50,317 nt of DNA, from NCBI GenBank assembly GCA_036377075.1, contig DASUZB010000319.1:1-50317 (forward strand), read 5' to 3'. A model generated the notes under the pieces. The model saw only the letters and a list, made by a program, of their open reading frames with translations, had not been told where the DNA came from and made no database searches. The stretch is from DASUZB01 sp036377075. GTDB taxonomy: Bacteria; Actinomycetota; CALGFH01. The position numbers and the translations under genes were made by a program. Each line of letters starts with the position of its first letter. The stretch's first letter is position 1. Below are positions 18,657 through 26,815 of the stretch, piece after piece.

Positions 18657-19684
18657 CAGGCCGAGGTCTCGCTCCCGACCGGCTCGGTCTCGGGCTCGGC
18701 CGGTCGCGGGATCTCCGCCGGCACCTCGAGGTCGTAGAGCCGGGCCGCGTTGAGGCCCAGGATCTTCCGCTTGACGTCAGGGGTGAGCTCAGGCAGCTCG
18801 CTGGCCGAGTCGCCCACGATCTTGAAGTCGACGAACATCTCGACCAGCCACTTCGGCTGCCACAGCGCGTAGTCGCTGGCGAACAGCAGCCGGTCCTCGC
18901 CGAGCCAGTACAGCAGCTCGCCCACGATCTGCCCGAAGTACTTGGGCCGCGAGTAGATGAACGGCATCGCCACCGCCAGGCCGCCGTAGACGTTCGGCTC
19001 CTGCGTGCCGATCCAGCACATGTCCTCCAGCCGCGGCAGGCCGACGTGCTCGACGATGAAGTTGAGCCCCTCGAACCTGGTGGCCGCCGGGTCCACGTCG
19101 GCGAGGTCGAAGGAGTCCCGGTCGAGCGGCCAGATGGTCGGGCCCTTGTGCACGTGGATGTTCTTGACGCCGAGCTCCTCGCACTTCTCGAGGTAGCGGA
19201 AGGCCCACGGGTCGTTGAGCTTCCAGCCGCGCGAGTCGCCGCGCCACTCGGCGGTGTAGAGCTTCACACCCTTGATGTTGTAGCGCCGCACCAGCTCCTC
19301 GAAGTCCTTCAGCCCGGCCTCCTCGAGGCGCGGGTCGAAGGCGCCGTTGAGCACGAACTTGTCCGGGTACTTCTCCTTGAGGACGGCGTCCTGCTCGGTG
19401 GTGTTGAACCCGTTGACGTAGAAGTCGGTGAGGTAGGTCGGCTGGAAGATGCCGACGTCGACGTAGCCGATCTCGAACAGGTCGTGCATCAGGTCCTGCT
19501 CGGTGTACTTCTCGTACTTCGCCTGCGGCCAGACGTACTCCGGCGGGCTCAGGTTGCGGTGGTAGTCGTAGAAGCAGCTGATGAACCCGGCCCCGTACTT
19601 GTTCTTCTGGTTGGCCGGGCTCGCGTCCCAGAAGTGCATGTGGCCGTCGACCACGAAGTACTTCTCGCCGTCCTTCTCGTACAT
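18656..19684 (-). CDS. Amidohydrolase (propane-monooxygenase-cluster type)
   Basis: 342 residues, amidohydrolase_2 (ACMSD-like TIM barrel) family. Metal ligands are visible: DGHMHFWD (His15, His17), NIHVHKGP (His179), VEHVGLPRLED (His213) and FASDYALW (Asp271). The N-terminus MYEKDGEKYFVVDGH and the blocks CFYDYHRNLSP and PTYLTDFYVNGFNTTE match the amidohydrolase found between mimD/prmD and the ADH gene of soluble propane monooxygenase operons. Its reaction there is unknown; a decarboxylase or hydrolase acting on a pathway intermediate is possible. ATG at 19684 with GGGAGGTG upstream. A hairpin-bearing spacer separates it from the ADH gene. Confidence 0.9.
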   Translation of the reverse strand: MYEKDGEKYFVVDGHMHFWDASPANQKNKYGAGFISCFYDYHRNLSPPEYVWPQAKYEKYTEQDLMHDLFEIGYVDVGIFQPTYLTDFYVNGFNTTEQDAVLKEKYPDKFVLNGAFDPRLEEAGLKDFEELVRRYNIKGVKLYTAEWRGDSRGWKLNDPWAFRYLEKCEELGVKNIHVHKGPTIWPLDRDSFDLADVDPAATRFEGLNFIVEHVGLPRLEDMCWIGTQEPNVYGGLAVAMPFIYSRPKYFGQIVGELLYWLGEDRLLFASDYALWQPKWLVEMFVDFKIVGDSASELPELTPDVKRKILGLNAARLYDLEVPAEIPRPAEPETEPVGSETSA

Positions 19685-19766
19685 GCCCACCTCCCGGCAT
19701 CCCTGCCAGGTGCCCGCCGCCGTGGCGGCACCCTTTCCGACACTCGAACGGCTTGGGGTTGGACCC

Positions 19767-19808
19767 GCCCGGGCCGGGACGGCGATCGCGCCGGGTCCCG
19801 GTCCGGGC
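19767..19808 (-). other. Hairpin between ADH and amidohydrolase genes
   Basis: Arms 19767-19780 (GCCCGGGCCGGGAC) and 19795-19808 pair over 14 positions with one mismatch and a 14-base loop. It lies just past the ADH stop (19822). With the hairpins after subunits C and B it makes this cluster strongly segmented at the RNA level. Confidence 0.55.
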
Positions 19809-19821
19809 GGACGTAAGGGCT

Positions 19822-20847
19822 CTAAGGGACGAGGATTCCGCGACCCCGCAGGCGGCCGGCGTCGAGGTCGTCCATGGCGTCGTTGACGGCGTCGAGGGGG
19901 TAGGTCTGGGTGTGCAGCTTGACCTGGCCCTGGGCGGCCAGGGTCATCAGCTCGTCCAGGTCGTTGAACGTGCCGACCAGGTTGCCGACGAAGTTGATCT
20001 CGGTCGAGATGATGTCGATCGTGGGGACGTTGATGGCGCCGCCGTAGCCGATCACGAAGTAGGAGCCGGCGCGGCGCAGCATGGCGACGCCGTCGCGCTC
20101 GGCGCCCCGCTCGCCGACGAAGTCGATCACCACCTCGGCGCCGTTGCCGTCGGTGAGGTCCAGCACCTGCTGCACGTGGCCGCCGTCGGCGAGCACGGTG
20201 TGGTGGGCGCCGATCGACTTGGCGAGCGCGAGCGCCCCCTCCGAGCGGTCCACCACGACGATCTCGGCGGGCGTGAGCGCCCGCAGGGCCTGGATGCCGA
20301 TGTGCCCCAGGCCGCCGGCGCCGATCACCACCGCCTTGGTACCCGGGTACAGCAGCGGCACCGTCTTGCGGACCGCGTGGTAGGCGGTCAGGCCGGCGTC
20401 GGCGAGGGCGGCGACGTCGGCGGGCTGCAGCTTGGGGTCGATCTTGACGACGGCGCGCACGCCGGTCCGCAGGTACTCGGCCATGCCGCCGTCGGTGTTG
20501 AGGCCGGGGAAGTACGAGTTGAGGCAGTGCATGTCGTCGCCGGCGCGGCAGGCGCGGCAGAGGCCGCAGCTGGCCTGGGGGTGCAGGATCACGGTGTCGC
20601 CGGGGGAGAGGTGCTCCACCGCGGAGCCGACCTCGTGGACCCAGCCCGCGTTCTCGTGGCCCAGGGTGAAGGGCAGCGGGGTGCCGGTCTTCTCGGCCCA
20701 TTGGCCCTCGACCAGGTGCAGGTCGGTGCGGCACAGCCCGGCCCCGCCTATCTTGACGATCACGTCATTCGGTCCGGTGATTTGCGCATCCGGAACCTCG
20801 TCGACCGTCGGACGCTTGTCGTACTCGTGCAGCCGGACTGCTCGCAT
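19822..20847 (-). CDS. NAD-dependent zinc alcohol dehydrogenase
   Basis: 341 residues, medium-chain dehydrogenase family. Catalytic zinc ligands: Cys39 (GLCRTD), His64 and Glu65 (LGHENAGWV). Structural zinc: Cys94, 97, 100 and 108 (CGLCRACRAGDDMHC). The Rossmann motif is GAGGLG (177-182) and an Asp in VVVDRSEG suggests NAD. It resembles the ADH that ends the amidohydrolase-DUF59-ADH trio of propane monooxygenase clusters; here it is the first gene. Likely job: oxidise the alcohol made by the monooxygenase. Of two close ATGs, the one at 20847 has GAGGTG seven bases upstream and is preferred to 20853. Confidence 0.92.
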   Translation of the reverse strand: MRAVRLHEYDKRPTVDEVPDAQITGPNDVIVKIGGAGLCRTDLHLVEGQWAEKTGTPLPFTLGHENAGWVHEVGSAVEHLSPGDTVILHPQASCGLCRACRAGDDMHCLNSYFPGLNTDGGMAEYLRTGVRAVVKIDPKLQPADVAALADAGLTAYHAVRKTVPLLYPGTKAVVIGAGGLGHIGIQALRALTPAEIVVVDRSEGALALAKSIGAHHTVLADGGHVQQVLDLTDGNGAEVVIDFVGERGAERDGVAMLRRAGSYFVIGYGGAINVPTIDIISTEINFVGNLVGTFNDLDELMTLAAQGQVKLHTQTYPLDAVNDAMDDLDAGRLRGRGILVP

Positions 20848-21075
20848 CGACATTCACCTCACCCGGTCGCCGTGCTTCCTCTGCCCAAAGATGCCTCTTT
20901 CGAAGGGGTCCCTGAGCTGCGACTGTGACGCTGCCCCTGTCCCGTCGAGCCTTGGGCACGGCGCACGATCGAACAAGTACCAAGATTTCCAATATTGTTG
21001 GGATACCGGGACCCTTTGGCGAGACGGCGGCAACGAAATGGTGCGAAAGCCTGAATCGCCTGGGTGCCCGGGCGG
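20848..21075 (-). promoter_or_regulatory. Leader region of the ADH-to-CuMMO gene cluster
   Basis: 228 bases without a gene. The stretch 20975-21005 is AT-rich for this genome and holds the palindrome CAATATTG (20990-20997) inside CCAATATTGTTGG. This is the natural place for the cluster's first promoter and regulator site. I could not identify a convincing -35/-10 pair. Confidence 0.35.
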
Positions 21076-21870
21076 TCAGCGCGTGCGGCGGTAGCCGAAG
21101 GTGCGGTGCGGCGCCGGCACCACCGCCGTGACCGAGGGGTGGCGGCGGCGCAGCAGGCCGACGAAGCGGCCGGGGTCGCCGAGGTTGACCGCGAACATGT
21201 CGTAGTGCATCGGCACGGCGGCGTCGACGCCGGCCCGCCCGGCCAGGTCGGCGGCCTCGGCGGCGTCGAGGTTGCCGACGATGTCCTGCGCCTCGCGGGC
21301 GGCGTCGCGGCCGTTGATCGGCAGCAGCGCCAGGTCGACGTCCAGCTCGCGCAGGCGGCCGGCGAGGTCCGGGTAGTCGACCGTGTCGCCGGCGTGGTAG
21401 ACGCGGGCGCCGCCGAGCTCGATCACGTAGCCGAGGTAGCGGCAGGCACCCCCGGAGATCTCCTCGCCGAAGTTGTAGGCGTCGGTGACGTGGACGCCGT
21501 GCCGCGCGGCCAGCGGCACCACCACCGCCTCGCCGAGCGTCAGCCGCTCGCCCGGCGCGGTCCCGACGACCCGCTCCGCCGGCAGGCCGGCCACGGTCAC
21601 CTGCCCGGTGACCGGCGCCGGGACGACGAACGTCGCCTGCGGCGACGCCGTCGCGAGCGTCGGCCAGGACGGCAGGTCGAGGTGGTCCCAGTGCTCGTGG
21701 GTGGCGAGCACGCCGGCGAGGTCGTGGTAACCGGCCGGGTCGCGGCCGGCCGGCGTCTGCCTGTCGGGGTGGGGCGAGACGAACGCGTCGACCAGCAGGC
21801 TGGTCCCGCCCGCCTGCAGCAGGAAGCCGGCCTGGCCGAGCCAGGTGAGGGCGAGCCCGTCGCCGCTCAC
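21076..21870 (-). CDS. MBL-fold metal-dependent hydrolase (UlaG-like)
   Basis: 264 residues of the metallo-beta-lactamase fold. The metal motif THEHWDH (His58, His60, Asp62, His63) and YHAGDTVDYPDL (second-shell Asp) are present, as in the UlaG/lactonase-like branch. LLPINGRD and PMHYDMFAVN are also typical of that branch. The GTG start overlaps the stop of the IclR gene (GTGA), so regulator and hydrolase are co-expressed. Substrate unknown; sugar-acid lactones or phosphates are reasonable candidates. Confidence 0.87.
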   Translation of the reverse strand: MSGDGLALTWLGQAGFLLQAGGTSLLVDAFVSPHPDRQTPAGRDPAGYHDLAGVLATHEHWDHLDLPSWPTLATASPQATFVVPAPVTGQVTVAGLPAERVVGTAPGERLTLGEAVVVPLAARHGVHVTDAYNFGEEISGGACRYLGYVIELGGARVYHAGDTVDYPDLAGRLRELDVDLALLPINGRDAAREAQDIVGNLDAAEAADLAGRAGVDAAVPMHYDMFAVNLGDPGRFVGLLRRRHPSVTAVVPAPHRTFGYRRTR

Positions 21871-22685
21871 GCCGGGGTCGCTCCGGACCAGGGGACCGGA
21901 GGGGCGTGGCCGCGGCGCACGGCCGGCTGCCAGCCGAGCTGGGTCGACAGCTCGGCCGCCCCTTCCGTCACCAGCCGCCCCCAGCGCTCCTGCAGCTCGC
22001 TGGTCCAGCGGACGGTCGGCACCGAGATGCTCATCGCGGCGACCATCGCGCCGGTGTGGTCGTACACCGGCGCGGCGACGCAGGCGACGTCCGGGTTGGA
22101 CTCGCAGTACTCGCTCGCGAGGCCCCTGGCGCGCACCTCGGCGAGCATGCGCGCCAGGCGCGGGACGGAGGTGACGCTGTTGGGGGTCATCGCCGGCAAC
22201 GGCCGGTCGCCCGGGTAGCGCGCCTCGAACGCCTCCTGCGACAGGCCGGAGAGCAGCATCTTGCCGACCGCCGTGCAGTGCGCCGGCAGGGGGCGACCGA
22301 CGGCCGAGACCATCCGGACGGTGTGGGTCGAATCGACCTTGGCGATGTAGACCACCTCGGTGCCGTCGAGGATCGCCAGGTGCACCGTCTCGTCGCAGGA
22401 CGCGGCCACGCGCGCGGCCACCGCCCTGCCCTCGCGGGCGAGGTCGAGCTGGGCGGCGTAGGCGCTGCCCAGCTGGAAGGTGCGCACGCCGAGGCGGAAG
22501 CGGCCGGGGACGCCGGGCACCGCCGCCAGGTAGGAGCGGGCGACCAGGGTGGTGACCAGCTCGTGCCCGCTGGTGCGCGGCAGCCCCAGCCTGGCGACGA
22601 TCTCGGGAGTCGACAGGCTCTCGTGGTCGACGAACAGCTCCAGGATGTCCAGCGCCCGCGCGACCGCGGGAACGACCCGTCCCAA
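21867..22685 (-). CDS. IclR family regulator
   Basis: 272 residues. Helix-turn-helix ALDILELFVDHESLSTPEIVARLGLPRTSGHELVTTL, then the effector domain with VDSTHTVRMVSAVGRPLPAHCTAVGKMLL and CVAAPVYDHTGAMVAAMSISVP, all typical. No ATG or GTG fits the N-terminus; a TTG at 22685 gives the standard start MGRVVPAVARALDIL. Two copies of an 18-bp palindrome lie between it and the divergent U32-like gene. It probably controls both transcripts. Confidence 0.88.
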   Translation of the reverse strand: MGRVVPAVARALDILELFVDHESLSTPEIVARLGLPRTSGHELVTTLVARSYLAAVPGVPGRFRLGVRTFQLGSAYAAQLDLAREGRAVAARVAASCDETVHLAILDGTEVVYIAKVDSTHTVRMVSAVGRPLPAHCTAVGKMLLSGLSQEAFEARYPGDRPLPAMTPNSVTSVPRLARMLAEVRARGLASEYCESNPDVACVAAPVYDHTGAMVAAMSISVPTVRWTSELQERWGRLVTEGAAELSTQLGWQPAVRRGHAPPVPWSGATPA

Positions 22686-22703
22686 TGTCAGCTCTCAGGC
22701 TCG

Positions 22704-22721
22704 TGTTCGGGATTCCGAACA
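22704..22721. promoter_or_regulatory. IclR-type operator copy 1
   Basis: TGTTCGGGATTCCGAACA, a palindrome with perfect 7-bp arms, 19 bases upstream of the IclR start. It matches the copy at 22855-22872 in length and outer bases (TGTTCG...CGAACA). Confidence 0.65.
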
Positions 22722-22854
22722 AGCTCGGCGTCCCTGGAACGTAGGCGCTCGCCGATCGCCCTGTCAACGACAAGGCCCGATGCGGCAGGACGGATCGCCG
22801 GTTGACGGCGGTTGGGCGCCGCCTTACCTTCCCGTGAGAAGTGCGTGCGAACGT

Positions 22855-22872
22855 TGTTCGAAATCCCGAACA
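22855..22872. promoter_or_regulatory. IclR-type operator copy 2
   Basis: TGTTCGAAATCCCGAACA, 14 bases upstream of the U32-like gene start. Shared consensus with copy 1: TGTTCG, two purines, AT, Y, CCGAACA. The two centres are 151 bp apart, one site near each divergent gene. Confidence 0.65.
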
Positions 22873-22885
22873 CGGGGGACGCGAC

Positions 22886-23866
22886 GTGGACGCTCGCGCC
22901 GATGGTGGTCGCCAGGGCGATGGTCGGGCGCTCGTCGCCCGTGCCCGGCTGCGCGCGCTCGGGCTGCCGGAACGGGACCTCGGCGAGCTGCCGTCCTCGT
23001 CCAAGCGCTTTGGCGACGGCGCCCAGTACCGGGTGGAGATCCCGTCGGTGGAGGGCCCCGAGCCGATGCGCGCCGTGCTCACCGCCGCCGCGGAGCACCA
23101 GGTGCCAATCCACCGCGTCAGCCAGGGCAGCGGCATGATGCTGCTGACCGATGACGAGATCGGGGAGATGCTGGCGCTCGGGCGCGAGCGTGGCGTCGAG
23201 GTCTGCCTGTTCACCGGCCCGCGCGCCGCCTGGGACGTCGGCGTCCAGGCGACCGCCCCGACCGGGCGGGTGGTGGCCGCCTCGCTGCGCGGCGCCGACC
23301 AGCTCGCCTACGGCGTCGAGGACGTGATCCACGGCTGCGAGCTCGGCGTGCGCAGCATCCTGGTGGCCGACCTCGGCCAGCTCTGGGTGCTCGGCCGCAT
23401 GAAGGCGGCCGGTGAGCTGCCGGCCGAGCTGGTCCTCAAGGTGTCGATCTCGTTCCCGGTGGCCAACCCGGCCACCGCGCGGCTGCTCGAGGACCTCGGG
23501 GCGAACGCGCTCAACCTGCCGCTCGACCTCAGCCTGGCCCAGGTGGCCGCCATCCGCCAGGCCGTCGACGTGCCCGTCGACCTGTACGTCGAGGGTGCCG
23601 ACGACTTCGGCGGCACGGTGCGCTACTACGAGGTCCCCGAGCTCGTGCGCGTCGCCGCCCCGGTCCAGCTCAAGTTCACCGTGCGCAACGCCCCTGGGCT
23701 GTACCCCTCGGGTGGGCACCTGGCGGCGCTGGCGGTCGAGAGCGCCCGCGAGCGGGTCCGCCGGGCCGCGATCGGCCTGGCCATGCTGCGGCGCTACTAC
23801 CCGGAGGCGATCACCAGCCCGAGCGGCACCATGACAAGGGCACACCCACGCGGCGCGGGCGGCTGA
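22886..23866 (+). CDS. U32 peptidase-like TIM-barrel protein
   Basis: 326 residues. I place it, with moderate confidence, in the U32 peptidase-like/TIM-barrel group: repeating beta-alpha units such as GVEVCLFTGPRAAWDVG, GVRSILVADLGQL, LVLKVSISFPVANPATARLLEDLGANALNLP and AIRQAVDVPVDLYVEGADDFGG, ending LKFTVRNAPGLYPSGGHL. U32 proteins include proteases and tRNA or flavin-linked hydroxylation factors, so activity is open. The GTG at 22886 follows GGGGGAC and lies just beyond the palindrome; the frame to 22841 would contain the operator. Divergent from, and probably controlled by, the IclR gene. Confidence 0.7.
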   Translation: MDARADGGRQGDGRALVARARLRALGLPERDLGELPSSSKRFGDGAQYRVEIPSVEGPEPMRAVLTAAAEHQVPIHRVSQGSGMMLLTDDEIGEMLALGRERGVEVCLFTGPRAAWDVGVQATAPTGRVVAASLRGADQLAYGVEDVIHGCELGVRSILVADLGQLWVLGRMKAAGELPAELVLKVSISFPVANPATARLLEDLGANALNLPLDLSLAQVAAIRQAVDVPVDLYVEGADDFGGTVRYYEVPELVRVAAPVQLKFTVRNAPGLYPSGGHLAALAVESARERVRRAAIGLAMLRRYYPEAITSPSGTMTRAHPRGAGG

Positions 23867-23894
23867 GCGGACCATGGCCCGCCACCGCCGCCCC

Positions 23895-25172
23895 TCACCC
23901 GCCGCCCAGCACCGCCGCCGGGTCGGAGAGGACCCGCTTGACGACCGCGCCGGCGGCGCCGCGCACGGCCGCCTCCGGGCCCAGCCGCGAGGCGAGCACG
24001 CGCACCGGCGACCAGCGCTGCGCCAGCACCCGCTCCGACAGCTCCTGCGCCAGTGGCTCCCGCAGCCACGGCTCCAGCACGGTGTAGAGGCCGCCGAGCA
24101 CGACCGTGTCCGGGTCGACGACGTTGACCATGGCGGCGACCGCGATCCCGAGGGCGCGGCCGGCGCTGCGGATCGCCTCCAGGGTGCGCGGCTCGCCGGC
24201 ACGCGCCCGGGCGAGCAGCTCGGCGACCGAGCCGCCCGGCTGGCCCATGCTCGTGCCGGCCTCGCCGCTGAGCCCGGCGGCGCGCAGGATCGCCTCCTGG
24301 CCGGCGACCTGCTCGAGGCAGCCGCGCGCGCCGCAGCGGCAGCGCGGGCCGTCGGCCTGCACGGTGACGTGGCCGACCTCGCCGGCGAAGCCCCTCACCC
24401 CGCGGAACAGCTCGCGCCCGACGACGATGCCGGCGCCGACGCCGATCTCGCCGGAGACGTGCACGAAGCCGCCGAGGTCATCGTGGCCGCCGAACCACAG
24501 CTCGCCGAGGGCCGCCAGGTTGGCCTCGTTGTCGACCAGCACCGGCAGGCCCGGTGGGGTGAAGCGTCGCGCCAGGAAGTCGCCGACCCACACGTCGCTC
24601 CAGCCGAGGTTGGGCGCCAGGCGCAGCAGGCCCTGCTCGGCCTCGACCAGCCCCGGCACGGCGATCGCCAGCCCGGCGACGGTGAGCCCCTCCGCCTCGG
24701 CCGCGGCGACGGCGGTGCGCGCCATCCGCACGACGCGCCCGAGCACCCGCCCGGGGGACTGCCGCCGGTTGTCGCCGAGGCGGGTGCGCAGGTGGCGCAC
24801 CGTGCCGGTGAGGTCGGTGACGCACACCGCGAGGTAGTCGACGTTGACCTCGAGACCGAGGCCGACCAGGCCGACCCGGTTGAGGGTGAGCGCGCTGCCC
24901 GGGCGGCCGATCGCCCCGCGCGCCTCGGGGCCGAGCTCGGTCACCAGGCCCGCCTGCACCAGGTCGTCGACCAGGCTGGAGACAGTCGCCTTGGTGAGCC
25001 CGGTGAGCGCGGCGATGCGCGCGCGGGAGAGCGCCCCGTCGGTGGCGATCTGCTGCAGGACCAGGGCGAGGTTGTGCTCGCGCAGGGCGTGCTGCCGCGC
25101 CGGCGAGCGCCGCAGCCCGACGGGGACCACCGTTCCCCGACTCAGCCGGCGCTCATCTCCTCCCCCCGTCAC
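23895..25172 (-). CDS. ROK family transcriptional regulator (XylR/NagC-like)
   Basis: 425 residues. An N-terminal winged helix (NLALVLQQIATDGALSRARIAALTGLTKATVSSLVDDLV) is fused to a ROK sugar-kinase-like domain with the zinc/ROK motif GHVTVQADGPRCRCGARGCLEQVAG and DNEANLAALGE. It starts 6 bp after the xylulokinase stop, same strand, so it is most likely the sugar-responsive repressor of the pentose locus. The GTG at 25172 is used; an in-frame GTG a few codons later (VVPVGLRRS) is also possible. Confidence 0.9.
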   Translation of the reverse strand: MTGGGDERRLSRGTVVPVGLRRSPARQHALREHNLALVLQQIATDGALSRARIAALTGLTKATVSSLVDDLVQAGLVTELGPEARGAIGRPGSALTLNRVGLVGLGLEVNVDYLAVCVTDLTGTVRHLRTRLGDNRRQSPGRVLGRVVRMARTAVAAAEAEGLTVAGLAIAVPGLVEAEQGLLRLAPNLGWSDVWVGDFLARRFTPPGLPVLVDNEANLAALGELWFGGHDDLGGFVHVSGEIGVGAGIVVGRELFRGVRGFAGEVGHVTVQADGPRCRCGARGCLEQVAGQEAILRAAGLSGEAGTSMGQPGGSVAELLARARAGEPRTLEAIRSAGRALGIAVAAMVNVVDPDTVVLGGLYTVLEPWLREPLAQELSERVLAQRWSPVRVLASRLGPEAAVRGAAGAVVKRVLSDPAAVLGGG

Positions 25173-25178
25173 CCCGGC

Positions 25179-26600
25179 TCACCCGCCCGGCGTCGCGGGG
25201 GGCGGGCCGAACAGCCCGCCCACGGCGCCCTCCCTGACCTCCGCGTAGCGTGCCCGCACCTCGGCGCCGGCCTCCCGGTCCCGCGGCTCCTTCACGTCCG
25301 CCTGCCCGAACGGCCAGTCGGGCGGCTCGGCGCCGCCGGCGAGCGCCCAGGCGGCCTGGCGGGCGGCGCCGAGCGCCACGTACTCGGCCGCCTCGGGCAC
25401 GCCGACCGGGACGCCGAGGACCGGCGCGGCGAGCTCCCGCACGGCCGCGGAGCGGCTGCCTCCGCCGACCAGAAGGACCCGCTTGACCGCCACCGCCTGC
25501 GCCCGCAGCGCGTCCAGCCCGTCGGCCAGGCCGCACAGGACGCCCTCGACGGCGGCGCGGGCGAGGTTCTGCGGCTCCATGTTGGCCAGCCGCAGGCCGG
25601 CGAGCAGGCCGCTGGCGTCCGGCAGGTTGGGGGTGCGCTCGCCCTCGAGGTAGGGGAGCAGGACCAGGCCGCCCGCCCCCGGGCGGGCGCGCAGCGCCAG
25701 CTGGTCGAGCGTGGCCAGGTCGACGCCGAGCAGCGCCGCGGCCGACGACAGCACGCGGGCGGCGTTGAGCGTGCAGACCAGTGGCAGGAAGCGGCCGGTC
25801 GCGTCGGCGAAGCCGGCGACGATGCCGCTGGCGTCGGCGGTCGGCGCCTCGCTGACGGCGAAGACGGTGCCGCTGGTGCCGATCGAGACCACCACGTCGC
25901 CGGGCCGGGCGCCGAGCCCGAGCGCCGCCGCCATGTTGTCGCCGGTGCCGGCGGCGACCAGCGCCCCGGACGCCGTCTCGCCCGCCGTGGCGCTCGGCGC
26001 CAGCACCCGCGGCAGCTCCGGCATCCGGCCGAAAGCCAGCCGCAGCAGGTCGGCACGGTAGGCATCCTGGTTCGGCGACCAGTAGCCGGTGCCGGAGGCG
26101 TCGCCCCGGTCGGTGACCGCCTCGCCCCTGCCGGTGAGCAGCCAGGTCACCCAGTCGTGCGGCAGCAGCACGGAGGCGACCCGGTCGGCGCGCTCCGGCT
26201 CGTGCTCGGCGAGCCAGCGCAGCTTGGTCACGGTGAAGCTGGCGACCGGCACCGAGCCGACGGCGTCGGCCCAGGCGGCGGGCCCGCCAAGCTCCTGCAC
26301 CAGGTCGGTGGCCGCGGCGGCGGAGCGCACGTCGTTCCAGAGCAGCGCGGGGCGCACCACCTCGCCGGCCTGGTCGAGCGCGACCAGGCCGTGCTGCTGG
26401 CCGCCGACGGCGATCGCGGCGGCGCCGTCGAGCAGGCCGTCGGAGGCGCGCTCGAGCGCCTGCCACCAGGCGTGCGGGTCGACCTCGGTGCCGTCGGGAT
26501 GGGGGGCGGACCGCTCCGCGAGCAGCCGCCCGCTGGCGGCGTCGCAGACGACCACCTTGGTGGACTGGGTCGAGCAGTCCACGCCGGCGACCACGGGCAT
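25179..26600 (-). CDS. xylB: Xylulokinase
   Basis: 473 residues of the FGGY kinase family, phosphorylating D-xylulose to xylulose 5-phosphate. N-terminal phosphate-binding GVDCSTQSTKVVV; IAVGGQQHGLVALD and LLWNDVRS give the XylB-type substrate loop (QQHGLV); C-terminal ATP site includes GGGSRSAAVRELAAPVLGVPV. Length is normal for the family. ATG at 26600 with GAGGAG upstream. It is divergent from the xylose isomerase-containing operon and is followed by the ROK regulator. Confidence 0.93.
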   Translation of the reverse strand: MPVVAGVDCSTQSTKVVVCDAASGRLLAERSAPHPDGTEVDPHAWWQALERASDGLLDGAAAIAVGGQQHGLVALDQAGEVVRPALLWNDVRSAAAATDLVQELGGPAAWADAVGSVPVASFTVTKLRWLAEHEPERADRVASVLLPHDWVTWLLTGRGEAVTDRGDASGTGYWSPNQDAYRADLLRLAFGRMPELPRVLAPSATAGETASGALVAAGTGDNMAAALGLGARPGDVVVSIGTSGTVFAVSEAPTADASGIVAGFADATGRFLPLVCTLNAARVLSSAAALLGVDLATLDQLALRARPGAGGLVLLPYLEGERTPNLPDASGLLAGLRLANMEPQNLARAAVEGVLCGLADGLDALRAQAVAVKRVLLVGGGSRSAAVRELAAPVLGVPVGVPEAAEYVALGAARQAAWALAGGAEPPDWPFGQADVKEPRDREAGAEVRARYAEVREGAVGGLFGPPPATPGG

Positions 26601-26747
26601 GGATGGACTCCTCGGCAGGCGGCGCCGTCGTTGGCACCGGGCGCCTTAGTTCTCCTTATCAACATACCCCCGATCCGTGCTCGCTGGAACTACCTCCGCG
26701 CAGCCGATGGGCCTGGTGATTACGCCGCAGGTAGGCCAAGACAAGTA

Positions 26748-26777
26748 TTGACATCCCTCCCGACCTGGGGGTTTAGT
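26748..26777 (+). promoter_or_regulatory. Promoter of the pentose-use operon
   Basis: TTGACA (26748-26753), 18 bases, TTTAGT (26772-26777), about 40 bases before the GTG at 26816. The 215-bp divergent region is AT-rich. It contains TTAGTT-like elements near both genes (26647-26652 and 26773-26778), which resemble half-sites of ROK/XylR operators. The rest of 26601-26815 holds no gene. Confidence 0.55.
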
Positions 26778-26815
26778 TTGGCCGGTGAACCGACAAAGGT
26801 GACGGTGGGGGCAAC

